Source: Deltaproteobacteria bacterium
GTDB lineage: Bacteria; Desulfobacterota; Dissulfuribacteria; Dissulfuribacterales; QOAL01
Assembly: GCA_026986785.1 (NCBI GenBank)
Contig: JALSNW010000007.1
Location: 1 to 58,174, forward strand
Direction of reading: 5' to 3'
Length of the DNA stretch: 58,174 nt
Shown here: in pieces, positions 46,166 to 54,464 of the stretch
Layout: each line of letters begins with the position of its first letter
How positions within the stretch are numbered: position 1 is the first letter of the stretch
Program-made: the position numbers and the translations under genes
The notes under the pieces: generated by a model
Database searches by the model: none
What the model saw: the letters and a program-made list of their open reading frames with translations, nothing else
What the model was told of the DNA's origin: nothing

Positions 46166-47023
46166 ATGAAGACCAACTTTGACTGTTTCCCCTGTTTTCT
46201 CAGGCAGACTGCTCGTACCAGCAAGATCCTTGGCATGGATGAGACCTCCATCTGGGAACTCATGAAAAGGGCAGGATGCATGCTCTCAACAATGGATCCT
46301 GCCAATCCACCTCCCCAAAATGCCCTGGGAATCTATGACATGATCTCAGAAAAGAGTGGGGAGAGGGACCCATTCAATGGGATCAAAAAAGACAGTACAG
46401 CCCATGTACTTTCGCTCTATCCTGAACTAAAACAGACTATACAAAGACATAGAGATCCTCTTGAAGCAGCCGTCCGCTATGCTGTATGTGGAAATGTCAT
46501 CGATTACGGGGTAAGCTCAGATTTCGATATCCAAGAGGCCATCAACACCATTTTGGAGCAGGATTTCTTCGTGTGGGAATTTGAACGTTTTCGATCGAGA
46601 CTCACCCAGGCCCAATGGGTACTCTATCTCGGAGACAACTGCGGAGAGACCGTCTTTGACCGTCTCCTCATTGAAACAATGGACAAACCCACGACCTTTG
46701 TCGTCAGAGATGCCCCCATTATAAACGATGTCACCATGGAAGATGCAAAACAGGCAGGCCTCGACAGGGTAGCAACAATCATTTCTTCTGGTTGCAGGGC
46801 ACCTGGCATTATAATAGGGCAGACTACCCATGACTTCAGGATGCTTTATCGGGAGGCACCCCTGATCCTGAGTAAGGGGCAAGGAAACTTTGAGACCCTT
46901 TGTGATGAACCCAGGGAGATATTTTTTCTATTCAAGGTAAAATGTAATGTGGTGGCCGACTACTTGAATTGTCCCCTGGGTAGCATGTTTTTTGGTCCGG
47001 TAGACAATCTGCCTGCCTCTTGA
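46166..47023 (+). CDS. DUF89/ARMT1-like protein
   Basis: A 285-residue protein of the DUF89 family. The N-terminus has CFPCFLRQTARTSKIL (CxxC, as in the prokaryotic subgroup), then a middle helical region, YLGDNCGETVFDRLLIE, VVRDAPIINDVTMEDA and a C-terminal core. Family members are metal-dependent phosphatases thought to remove damaged sugar phosphates; others were called ARMT1. The exact substrate is unknown here. The ATG is preceded only by a weak ribosome site. Confidence 0.85.
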   Translation: MKTNFDCFPCFLRQTARTSKILGMDETSIWELMKRAGCMLSTMDPANPPPQNALGIYDMISEKSGERDPFNGIKKDSTAHVLSLYPELKQTIQRHRDPLEAAVRYAVCGNVIDYGVSSDFDIQEAINTILEQDFFVWEFERFRSRLTQAQWVLYLGDNCGETVFDRLLIETMDKPTTFVVRDAPIINDVTMEDAKQAGLDRVATIISSGCRAPGIIIGQTTHDFRMLYREAPLILSKGQGNFETLCDEPREIFFLFKVKCNVVADYLNCPLGSMFFGPVDNLPAS

Positions 47024-47249
47024 TATGAGACCGCTCAGCCCAAAGGCCCTTAAGGAAAGTATGCTTTAAAGGGTGTATATGGTGATATCGTAAGGCTCGA
47101 CATCCCCTTTCAGGTAGTCTTGAGCCCAAGATGTCGGGAGAAGAATTGGCAAGAAGAGAGGGGATAGAGATTGATCTTGAAGAAAGGCACACTGGCATGG
47201 GAAGACAGATCTTTTCAACTAACCCGATCAGATAGACAAGAGGGTACAA

Positions 47250-48701
47250 ATGAATAGACTCCCCCTTCACAAGACCAGATTGGTCTGTACCATTGGGCCT
47301 GCTTCTGATTCTTCAAAGGTGCTCGAAAAAATGATCTTGGCAGGCATGAGTGTGGCGAGGCTCAATTTCTCCCATGGTAAATTCGAGACCCATGGCAAGA
47401 CCATTGAAAAGATCAGGCGAGCTTCAGAAAAGACTGGCATGCCTGTTGCCATAATGGCAGATCTTCCAGGCCCCAAGATGCGCATAGGGGATTTTGAGAA
47501 AGAGCCAGTGCTATTGAAGAAAGGCAGGCGTTTCACCCTCACGACAAGGAAGATTAAAGGCAATGACGAGGCTGTCTCCATCACCATGGAAGATCTCCCC
47601 AGGTTGGTCAAAGAAGGAGATCTGCTCTTTCTGAACGATGGTCTGATTCAGCTCAAGGTGGAAGAGATCCATGAAAAGGATATCGTCTGTAGGATACTGG
47701 TTGGGGGAGAGCTTCGCTCCCGTAAGGGGCTGAATATCCCTGGCATAAGGTTGGGCAGTAGTGCCTTTACACCAAGAGACCATGAATGCATGGAATTCGC
47801 CCTCAAAAATGGAGTAGATGCCTTGAGTCAGTCCTTTGTCGGCTCGGCCCAGGATGTACGGGATGTGAGAGAGGCAGCCAGAAGACTTGGTTACTCTCCT
47901 TTTATTATCGCCAAGATAGAGCGTTCTAGTATCCTTGAAGAAATAGATGAAATAATAGACGAGTCAGATGGTATAATGGTGGCCAGGGGGGATCTTGGCG
48001 TTGAAATACCTATAGAACGGATAGCAATAGCACAAAAGTTTATCACGAAGAAGGCCAATGTGAGGGCCAAACCCGTGATCACAGCCACTCAGATGCTACA
48101 GTCCATGACCCATAACAGACGGCCCACAAGGGCCGAGGCGACTGATGTAGCAAATGCTATCTTGGATGGTACAGACTGTGTAATGCTGTCCGAGGAATCC
48201 GCAATGGGTGAATTTCCTGTAGAGGCAGTGAGAATGCTGGCAAAGATCTCTCAGGCCACCGAACCCTACATTGAACGATCTCACTTTCGCCATGCCAACG
48301 AGGTCTTCTCATCCAATCGGGGTGAGAGGATATTGGACCTTATAGCATCGAGTGTGGACAACATCGTTGACAAGATAGATGCAGCAGCAGTCTTTTGTCC
48401 TACCGATTCTGGGAGCACTGCGAGAAATGTGACGAGATTCAGGCTGCCATGTTGGATTCTGGCACCAAGTGTGAGCAAGAAGACATGCCAAGATCTCTTG
48501 TTCTCATATGGGGTATGGCCCTTTTTGAAAAGGGATAAGCCGATGAAATGGCGTCAGACAGTGAGGGATCTCGTGAAGAAATTCGGCCTTGAGGGAGATA
48601 CCGCCTTGGTCACTGAAGGGCCATCCCAAAAGCATCCCATGACTGATCACAGGCTTGAAATAGTAAACCTTAGACAATATCCGATGAATAGCAATAGATA
48701 G
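47250..48701 (+). CDS. pyk: Pyruvate kinase
   Basis: Glycolytic enzyme making pyruvate and ATP from PEP and ADP. The 483-residue protein has CTIGPASDSSKVLEKMI, MSVARLNFSHG, DLPGPKMRIGDF (in place of the common DTKGPEIR), IIAKIERSSILEEI, GIMVARGDLGVEIP and ITATQMLQSM. The C-terminal domain has the usual FRLPCWILAPS. The 226-nt upstream gap has a 34-codon ORF of doubtful reality. With the phosphofructokinase and glgP it points to a working glycolytic/glycogen route. Confidence 0.95.
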   Translation: MNRLPLHKTRLVCTIGPASDSSKVLEKMILAGMSVARLNFSHGKFETHGKTIEKIRRASEKTGMPVAIMADLPGPKMRIGDFEKEPVLLKKGRRFTLTTRKIKGNDEAVSITMEDLPRLVKEGDLLFLNDGLIQLKVEEIHEKDIVCRILVGGELRSRKGLNIPGIRLGSSAFTPRDHECMEFALKNGVDALSQSFVGSAQDVRDVREAARRLGYSPFIIAKIERSSILEEIDEIIDESDGIMVARGDLGVEIPIERIAIAQKFITKKANVRAKPVITATQMLQSMTHNRRPTRAEATDVANAILDGTDCVMLSEESAMGEFPVEAVRMLAKISQATEPYIERSHFRHANEVFSSNRGERILDLIASSVDNIVDKIDAAAVFCPTDSGSTARNVTRFRLPCWILAPSVSKKTCQDLLFSYGVWPFLKRDKPMKWRQTVRDLVKKFGLEGDTALVTEGPSQKHPMTDHRLEIVNLRQYPMNSNR

Positions 48702-48753
48702 AGATCAACGACACACTTCATGCATCGAGGTATGATCTGATAGGAGCACAGAA

Positions 48754-51273
48754 ATGGGCAGGACAAAAAAGGCAAAGAGGGCGAAACAATTTGATAGAAA
48801 GGAGATAAACGAGTTGAAAAGGGCCTTTGCCTACAACCTATTTTACAATCAAGGCAAAGCTCCGGAGACCGCGGTGTTGAATGATTATTTTATGGCCGTT
48901 TCCCACACCATCAGGGATAGGATGCAACACCTCTTTATCAACTCTGTTGAAAATATATTAGAAAGACCTGTAAAGATCGTATGTTATCTATCAGCTGAAT
49001 TTTTGCTGGGTCCCCATCTTGCCAACAACCTCATCAACCTTGGAATCTACGAGCAGGTGGAAAAGGCCTTGGAAGAGACAGGGCTCGATCTGGGTGAAAT
49101 CATAGACCACGAGGTGGAGCCAGGGCTTGGAAATGGGGGCTTAGGACGCCTTGCAGCATGCTATCTCGACTCCATGTCTTCCTTGCGCATCCCTGCTATA
49201 GGTTATGGCATACGGTACGAGCATGGGATGTTTCACCAGACAATTGAAAACGGCTGGCAAAAGGAACTGAGCGATATGTGGCTTCATTATGGCAATCCCT
49301 GGGAGATCAAGAAACCAGAGATATGCTATCAGATTGGTTTTGGGGGCCATACAGAGTCGTACACGGATGAAAATGGCAAATACCGAATGCGCTGGGTGCC
49401 TGCACGCATGGTTAATGCCGTGGCTTATGATACCCCAATCCCTGGATACAAAGTGAACAATGTCAATGTACTACGTCTATGGAGTGCGGAGGCGGTAGAA
49501 TCCTTCGATTTCGAGGAGTTCAATATAGGTGATTATTTTGGTGCCATAGAGGAGAAGGTAAAGGCTGAAAACATAACCAAGGTCTTGTATCCCAATGATG
49601 AACAGTGCCAAGGCAGACAGTTGCGCCTTGAACAGCAGTTTTTTTTCGTATCTGCCTCCCTTCAGGATATGATCCGGATTCATCTGAAAAAGCATGGGTT
49701 CCTTTCAAATTTCCATGACGGTTTTGCCACCCAGTTGAATGATACCCATCCGTCTGTAGCCATCCCTGAGCTCATGCGGCTTCTCATGGACGAACATGGA
49801 ATGGGATGGGAAGATGCCTGGGAGATAACCACGAAGACCATGGCCTATACCAATCATACCTTGTTGCCAGAGGCCATGGAAAAATGGCCAATAAGTCTTT
49901 TTGCCTCCCTTCTGCCAAGACATCTCGAGATCATCTTTGAGATCAACAGGAGATTCCTCGACATGTTGAAAGAGAGATATCCTGATGACGATCAGCGCCT
50001 AAGACGCATGTCCATAATCGATGAAGATGGAGGGAGGTTTGTGCGCATGGCAAACTTGGCCTGTGTAGGCACCCATGCAATAAATGGCGTGGCAGCCATA
50101 CACACTTCCCTGCTTAAAAGACACACCCTCCGGGACTTTGACGAATTATGGCCTGGCAAGATAAGTAACAAGACCAATGGGGTTACTCCAAGACGCTGGA
50201 TGCTTGTGGCAAATCCTCGCCTCAGTTCCTTGATAACAGAGGCAATAGGTGAAAAGTGGATAACAGACCTGTACCAGTTGAAGAGGCTCGAAGGTTTTGT
50301 AGACGATCCTTCCTTCCGAGAGGCATGGCAGAGGGTACAAGAAGAAAACAAGAAGGAAGTGGCCGAAAGGGCAATGGCCAAAGGCGTGCAGGTTGATCCA
50401 AGATCCATGTTCGATGTGCAGGTCAAGCGCATCCATGAATATAAACGCCAGCACCTCAATGTACTCCATATCATAACCCTGTACAATCGGATCAAGGCGA
50501 ATCCAAGTATCGACATTGCACCGCGATCCTTTGTCTTTGGCGGCAAAGCAGCCCCAGGCTATTACATGGCAAAACTCATCATAAAATTGATAAATTCCGT
50601 GGCCAATGTGATAAACAACGACAAGGATGTAGATGATCGACTGAAGGTATTTTTTATAAGCAACTATAATGTAAAGACTGGCCACACGGTCTATCCCATG
50701 GCAGATCTTTCAGAACAGATCTCCCTGGCAGGAAAGGAGGCCTCGGGCACTGGCAACATGAAATTTTCAATGAATGGCGCCCTTACCATTGGCACCCTTG
50801 ATGGGGCAAATGTTGAGATCAGGCAGGAGGTAGGCCCTGAAAACTTCTTTTTGTTCGGACTTACTGTGGATGATGTCATGAAAACAAAGGCCTCCGGCTA
50901 CAATCCCCAGGATTATTATCATGAAGACGAAGAGTTGAGACATGTCATTGACCTCATAAGTTCTGGTTACTTTTCAAATGGGGATAGGGAGCTTTTCAGG
51001 CCATTGGTCGATTCCTTGCTCTTTCACGACGAATACATGCTATTTGCCGATTACAGGCCTTATATCGACTGTCAGGACAGGGTAGGCCGGGCTTTTCTGG
51101 ATCAGGACCGTTGGACCAGGATGTCCATAATGAATGTAGCCAGGATAGGAAAATTTTCCTCTGATAGGTCCATCAGTGAATATTGTAGGGATATTTGGGG
51201 TGTTACTCCATTTCCTGTGAGGCTAAAGTGGAAGAAGATTCCAGAAAAAGGGATAATTTTGCGGAGAAAATGA
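48754..51273 (+). CDS. glgP: Glycogen/starch phosphorylase
   Basis: PLP-dependent enzyme releasing glucose 1-phosphate from alpha-1,4-glucan. The 839-residue protein has LAACYLDSMSSLRIPAIGYGI, KRIHEYKRQHLN and the PLP Lys region EASGTGNMKFSMNGA, plus GTLDGANVEI. Length and motifs match the family. AGGAG lies 8 nt before the ATG, 52 nt after pyk. It should feed glucose 1-phosphate to glycolysis after conversion by phosphoglucomutase. Confidence 0.97.
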   Translation: MGRTKKAKRAKQFDRKEINELKRAFAYNLFYNQGKAPETAVLNDYFMAVSHTIRDRMQHLFINSVENILERPVKIVCYLSAEFLLGPHLANNLINLGIYEQVEKALEETGLDLGEIIDHEVEPGLGNGGLGRLAACYLDSMSSLRIPAIGYGIRYEHGMFHQTIENGWQKELSDMWLHYGNPWEIKKPEICYQIGFGGHTESYTDENGKYRMRWVPARMVNAVAYDTPIPGYKVNNVNVLRLWSAEAVESFDFEEFNIGDYFGAIEEKVKAENITKVLYPNDEQCQGRQLRLEQQFFFVSASLQDMIRIHLKKHGFLSNFHDGFATQLNDTHPSVAIPELMRLLMDEHGMGWEDAWEITTKTMAYTNHTLLPEAMEKWPISLFASLLPRHLEIIFEINRRFLDMLKERYPDDDQRLRRMSIIDEDGGRFVRMANLACVGTHAINGVAAIHTSLLKRHTLRDFDELWPGKISNKTNGVTPRRWMLVANPRLSSLITEAIGEKWITDLYQLKRLEGFVDDPSFREAWQRVQEENKKEVAERAMAKGVQVDPRSMFDVQVKRIHEYKRQHLNVLHIITLYNRIKANPSIDIAPRSFVFGGKAAPGYYMAKLIIKLINSVANVINNDKDVDDRLKVFFISNYNVKTGHTVYPMADLSEQISLAGKEASGTGNMKFSMNGALTIGTLDGANVEIRQEVGPENFFLFGLTVDDVMKTKASGYNPQDYYHEDEELRHVIDLISSGYFSNGDRELFRPLVDSLLFHDEYMLFADYRPYIDCQDRVGRAFLDQDRWTRMSIMNVARIGKFSSDRSISEYCRDIWGVTPFPVRLKWKKIPEKGIILRRK

Positions 51274-51313
51274 CGGGATTCGTCCTTGATTGTCTTCGTA
51301 CGCTCCAAGGCAA

Positions 51314-51342
51314 TTGACACCATCTTTCGAAGATGGTATCAA
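51314..51342 (+). promoter_or_regulatory. Promoter for tRNA-Leu with inverted repeat in the spacer
   Basis: TTGACA (51314-51319) is a perfect -35. After exactly 17 nt comes TATCAA (51337-51342). The spacer is nearly all an inverted repeat: ACCATCTT, TCG, AAGATGGT (51319-51337). The start would be about 22 nt before the tRNA. The repeat may be an operator or a hairpin ending glgP, though no T-run follows. Confidence 0.5.
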
Positions 51343-51370
51343 GGGCTGAAACTTATTGGATGTAAAAAGT

Positions 51371-51457
51371 GCCGGAGTGGTGGAACTGGTAGACGCGCTG
51401 GACTCAAAATCCAGTGGACCTTGGTCCGTGCGAGTTCGACTCTCGCCTCCGGCACCA
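51371..51457 (+). tRNA. tRNA-Leu (anticodon CAA)
   Basis: Class II tRNA of 87 nt with a long variable arm. Acceptor GCCGGAG pairs with CTCCGGC; anticodon stem CTGGA/TCCAG has loop CTCAAAA, so the anticodon is CAA for UUG; T arm is GAGTTCGACTC, and CCA is encoded. Confidence 0.97.
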
Positions 51458-51486
51458 TCAAACCAGCCGAAAGAAGGCCTTGATGT

Positions 51487-51891
51487 TCATCCTTTCATCA
51501 TTTCCTCGTTCAGCATCTTGGCAATCGGTCTGAAGGCCTCGCAATTTTTGCACATCTCTATCTTGTTTCGTGGGCTGTTGCTGAGACATTTCTCGCAAAA
51601 TGTACCATTGATGAACCAACATAGCCTGCCAACATTGAACTGCCACGCAGGACAACCCTCTCTTACTTTATCAGCACACCGATTCACCTCCCAACAGGGA
51701 TGAAGTGCCTCATTGACTCCAGCCATTCTTGAAAGAAAGAAATATATCTGTCTTTCTATATGGACAGGGATCGAGCGCCAACCCTGTTCATAACTCGATA
51801 CTGCCTTGAGGGAAGTCCCAAGTAATTGGGCCATTTCTTTTTGTGTCTTTCCAAGAATCCTTCTTGCAGCTACAAATTCTCGTTTCTCCAT
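51487..51891 (-). CDS. XRE-type helix-turn-helix regulator with cysteine-rich two-CW domain
   Basis: A 134-residue protein. Residues about 5-50 are an HTH of the XRE group (ILGKTQKEMAQLLGTSLKAVSSYEQGWR). The C-terminal half has cysteines and tryptophans arranged as in two-CW proteins (PCWEVNRC, EGCPAW, RLCWF, CEKC, MCKNC). Ten Cys suggest bound metal or a redox sensor. It is divergent from the selenocytochrome operon, so it is a good candidate regulator; this is inference. The ATG at 51891 is preferred over a TTG ten codons upstream. No clear ribosome site. Confidence 0.8.
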   Translation of the reverse strand: MEKREFVAARRILGKTQKEMAQLLGTSLKAVSSYEQGWRSIPVHIERQIYFFLSRMAGVNEALHPCWEVNRCADKVREGCPAWQFNVGRLCWFINGTFCEKCLSNSPRNKIEMCKNCEAFRPIAKMLNEEMMKG

Positions 51892-51970
51892 AGCGTTCAA
51901 TTTAATTAATGTCAAAATCAAAGGACAACACTTTCTCTATTAGAAAGATAATTTTTTGTTGAAAAATAAG

Positions 51971-52036
51971 TTGACAATTCAAGTTTTCTGAGATATGTGA
52001 AAAGTTATACTACTACCACAATGTGGTACTACCACA
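51971..52036 (+). promoter_or_regulatory. Promoter and repeated operator of the selenocytochrome operon
   Basis: TTGACA (51971-51976), 17 nt, TATGTG (51994-51999) gives one promoter; TATACT (52006-52011) is an alternative -10. Just downstream lies a 15-bp palindrome TACCACAATGTGGTA (52014-52028), and a third TACCACA at 52030-52036. Three identical half-sites placed at the start site suggest repression by a dimer with an extra half-site. Gene start follows at 52098. Confidence 0.5.
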
Positions 52037-52097
52037 ATACATTGATTCTGGCAATCCATGGTTTGCTGAAAACGGGAGACAAGAGGAGGTATTTCGG

Positions 52098-53444
52098 ATG
52101 AAAAGTCCACTTTCCAAAGGATTTCTACTGACAGCGCTAATCTTGATCATTTCCCCATGCATGAATGCGTGGACGGCAGAAGAAGATACGTCTGACAGCA
52201 GTCAGTGCGTAGCCTGCCACACAGACCTCGAAGAGATGGATGATTATGGTGCAAAGGCAGCCAGCGCTGCTGCTGCGGTGGCTGGCTGAGGTGTCTCTGC
52301 ACCCCAGGTAAGGGGGCGCGATACCTTTGGAGTAGCCAAGGATTTCTTAGATACACCTCACGGTGAACTTGGCTGTCGTTACTGTCACAAGGGCCAAAAT
52401 GTAGACGACGAAGAAGAGGCCCACAAAGGCATTATAAAAGATCCATCCGATGCCCAGGGCGGGGGGGTCTGTAGGGAATGTCACGAGGACATCACTTCAA
52501 CCTATAAGGATTCCATGCACTATACCCTCAATGGGATAATGGACATAGTCAAGACTATTTCCCAGCCTCATAAGCTAAAAGACACCCTGCTTCCAGAGGC
52601 ATGGAAATTGGATTGTGCTGAATGTCATGCCAGCTGTGGAAGCTGCCACGTGGCTTGGCCCCATGTGTCAAAGGGTGGACTAATCGACCGACACAGGTTC
52701 CAAAAGAAGCCGCCCATGGAAAAGACCTGTTTTGGTTGTCATGGTTCCCGCTTTGCCGGTGAATATGTAGGTTTCCTTGGGGAGAATGCAGATGTTCATT
52801 ACTCCAAGGGCCAGATGGAGTGTTACGACTGTCACAAGGGCTCGCAATTTCACGAAACCAAACCCAAGGGAGTAAAACGCTATTATGCCACAGAAACACC
52901 AAGGTGCGAACAGTGCCACCCAGATGCAGTGCCAGGCAGATCAAGGATACCCATGCACAATGCCCACGGGAAAAACGTACTGGCCTGTCAGGTGTGCCAT
53001 GCCACTACATACTTCAACTGCCAAAACTGCCATGTATCTCTCGATGTAAAGAAAGAAGGGGAAATAAAGGTAATATTTCCATCTGATCCACTCTATACCT
53101 TCAAGATCGGGAAAAATATAGATATTGGTCCAAACAATCCATACAAGTACAACCTTGTAAGGCATTCTCCCATGAGGAAGGATTCCCTGGCATCCTTGCG
53201 CTATTTCCAGGCCGTGATCAAGGGAAAGCCTGGTCCCAAGGACCTGATTGCCAACTGGGATGCACTTCCTACCTGGAATTCCGCTGCTGTTCACAGCATC
53301 CAGAGAAAAACGAGACAGAACCAATCGTGTAATTCCTGTCATGGGGTCAAGGAGCTTTTCCTCACCAAGGACGACATAAGGCCAGAAGATCCCAAGGCTA
53401 ACTACAAGGTGGTGGCAAAGGTTCCACCCAAGATAAAGAAATAG
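52098..53444 (+). CDS. Predicted selenocysteine-containing undecahaem c-type cytochrome
   Basis: Read through the in-frame TGA at 52287-52289 as selenocysteine 64, giving 448 residues. GAGGAGG lies 8 nt before the ATG. A signal peptide (MKSPLSKGFLLTALILIISP...) is followed by CVACH at 37-41, an Ala-rich stretch AASAAAAVAG, Sec64, then ten more CxxCH motifs: CRYCH, CRECH, CAECH, CGSCH, CFGCH, CYDCH, CEQCH, CQVCH, CQNCH, CNSCH. Eleven haems in total, in the periplasm. No stop lies between TGA and 52515, and CRYCH and CRECH fall there before any ATG. Read as two genes, the second would start at 52515 and lose these haems and a signal peptide. First gene of the four-gene operon. Function unknown; Sec suggests chemistry with Se, S or a redox centre. 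Confidence 0.85.
52290..52325 (+). promoter_or_regulatory. Bacterial SECIS-like stem-loop after the in-frame TGA
   Basis: Directly after the TGA: GGTGTC (52290-52295) pairs with GATACC (52320-52325) using one G-T pair, and CCCC (52302-52305) pairs with GGGG (52312-52315) around the apical loop AGGTAA (52306-52311). Inner bases 52296-52301 and 52316-52319 form an irregular internal loop with a few possible pairs. The loop GGT is 17 nt after the TGA; the known bacterial loop of fdhF is AGGUCU at a similar distance, as I remember it. Confidence 0.75.
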
Positions 53445-53471
53445 CGGACGAACCAGGAAAGGAGTGGCCAA

Positions 53472-54443
53472 ATGCACAAGATAATACAAGGCAACATGAT
53501 ATGTTTACTGGTGATGGTGGTATTAGCTTCTGCCGTCAGTTCCCCTGGCTGGGTATCGGCGGCCGGGACAGCCCCACTGGTTTCAACTGATTGGCTGGAC
53601 AAGCACAAGTCGGACAAGGCGGTTGTCATCGTAGATGTACGTAGCGATGCAAACTACGGCTTTGCTCACATACCAAATGCAGTGAGTATCCCCTATACGG
53701 AACTGGAGCCCAAATCGACCACTGGACTCTTTGTGGTACCTGGGGAGAAGAAATTGACCGAACTATTCCAAAAGGCAGGGATAAACAAGAATTCCCATGT
53801 GGTCGTTTATGCCCATGGAAATACCGTTAGTGATGCCTCGAAGGCAGGGGCATCTTATTGGATATTCAAGGCCATGGGGCACAAGAAGGTCTCTATGCTC
53901 AACGGTGGATTCACCAAGTGGACTTTTGAAGGCAGAGTTGTGACCAACAAGGTCCCAAATAGGAAACGAGGCAATATCGTGGCCAAGAAGGACCCGTCTA
54001 TCTTTGCGGATTTCCATGAGGTGGCCAGGGTTGTTCAAAAGGGTGGTGCCATTCTCATGGATGCCAGAAATTCTGTTCAATATTTCGGCCATGAAAAAAG
54101 GGCAGACGTGCCATGTTATGGACATATACCCGGTGCCATTAATCTACCTGCTGATTTTCTGACCCACGCAGGTATCAATAGGGCTCCAGCCACCCTGAAG
54201 GAAAAAAAGGACCTGCAAAGGATGGTGACAGGTGTAGGTGTTCCCAGCACCAAGTCCACTACCATAATAGTTTATTGCAACACCGCTCAGTTGGCGGGGC
54301 TGAATTATTTGGTGTTGAAAGACATGCTTGGTTACAGAAATGTCAAGGTATACGACGGTTCAATGCTGGAATATTGCAAGCTCAAGGGAAAACTCCCAGT
54401 GGAAATTTTTTCCTGGAGCATAAACCCGCCCAAAAAACTGTAG
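53472..54443 (+). CDS. Exported tandem-domain rhodanese, catalytic Cys present
   Basis: A 323-residue periplasmic sulfurtransferase. The signal peptide is about 1-30 (ICLLVMVVLASAVSS...VSA). Two rhodanese domains follow: the first (about 35-160) has VVYAHGNTVS where the Cys should be, so it is the usual inactive half; the second (about 175-320) has the catalytic Cys at C269 in VYCNTAQLAG. Second gene of the operon, 27 nt after the cytochrome, with AGGAG 7 nt before the ATG. It could move sulfane sulfur or a selenium equivalent. Confidence 0.9.
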   Translation: MHKIIQGNMICLLVMVVLASAVSSPGWVSAAGTAPLVSTDWLDKHKSDKAVVIVDVRSDANYGFAHIPNAVSIPYTELEPKSTTGLFVVPGEKKLTELFQKAGINKNSHVVVYAHGNTVSDASKAGASYWIFKAMGHKKVSMLNGGFTKWTFEGRVVTNKVPNRKRGNIVAKKDPSIFADFHEVARVVQKGGAILMDARNSVQYFGHEKRADVPCYGHIPGAINLPADFLTHAGINRAPATLKEKKDLQRMVTGVGVPSTKSTTIIVYCNTAQLAGLNYLVLKDMLGYRNVKVYDGSMLEYCKLKGKLPVEIFSWSINPPKKL

Positions 54444-54464
54444 CAGGAGAAGGAGGGATACGAT

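Noticed and set aside
47131-47235. A 34-codon ORF upstream of pyk
   Set aside because: It has no ribosome binding site and matches no family I know; the ORF could be a chance frame in a 226-nt gap.
52287-52289. The TGA as a real stop making two genes or a pseudogene
   Set aside because: The frame stays open across both sides, haem motifs continue before the next ATG, and a SECIS-like loop follows directly. The operon is otherwise intact.
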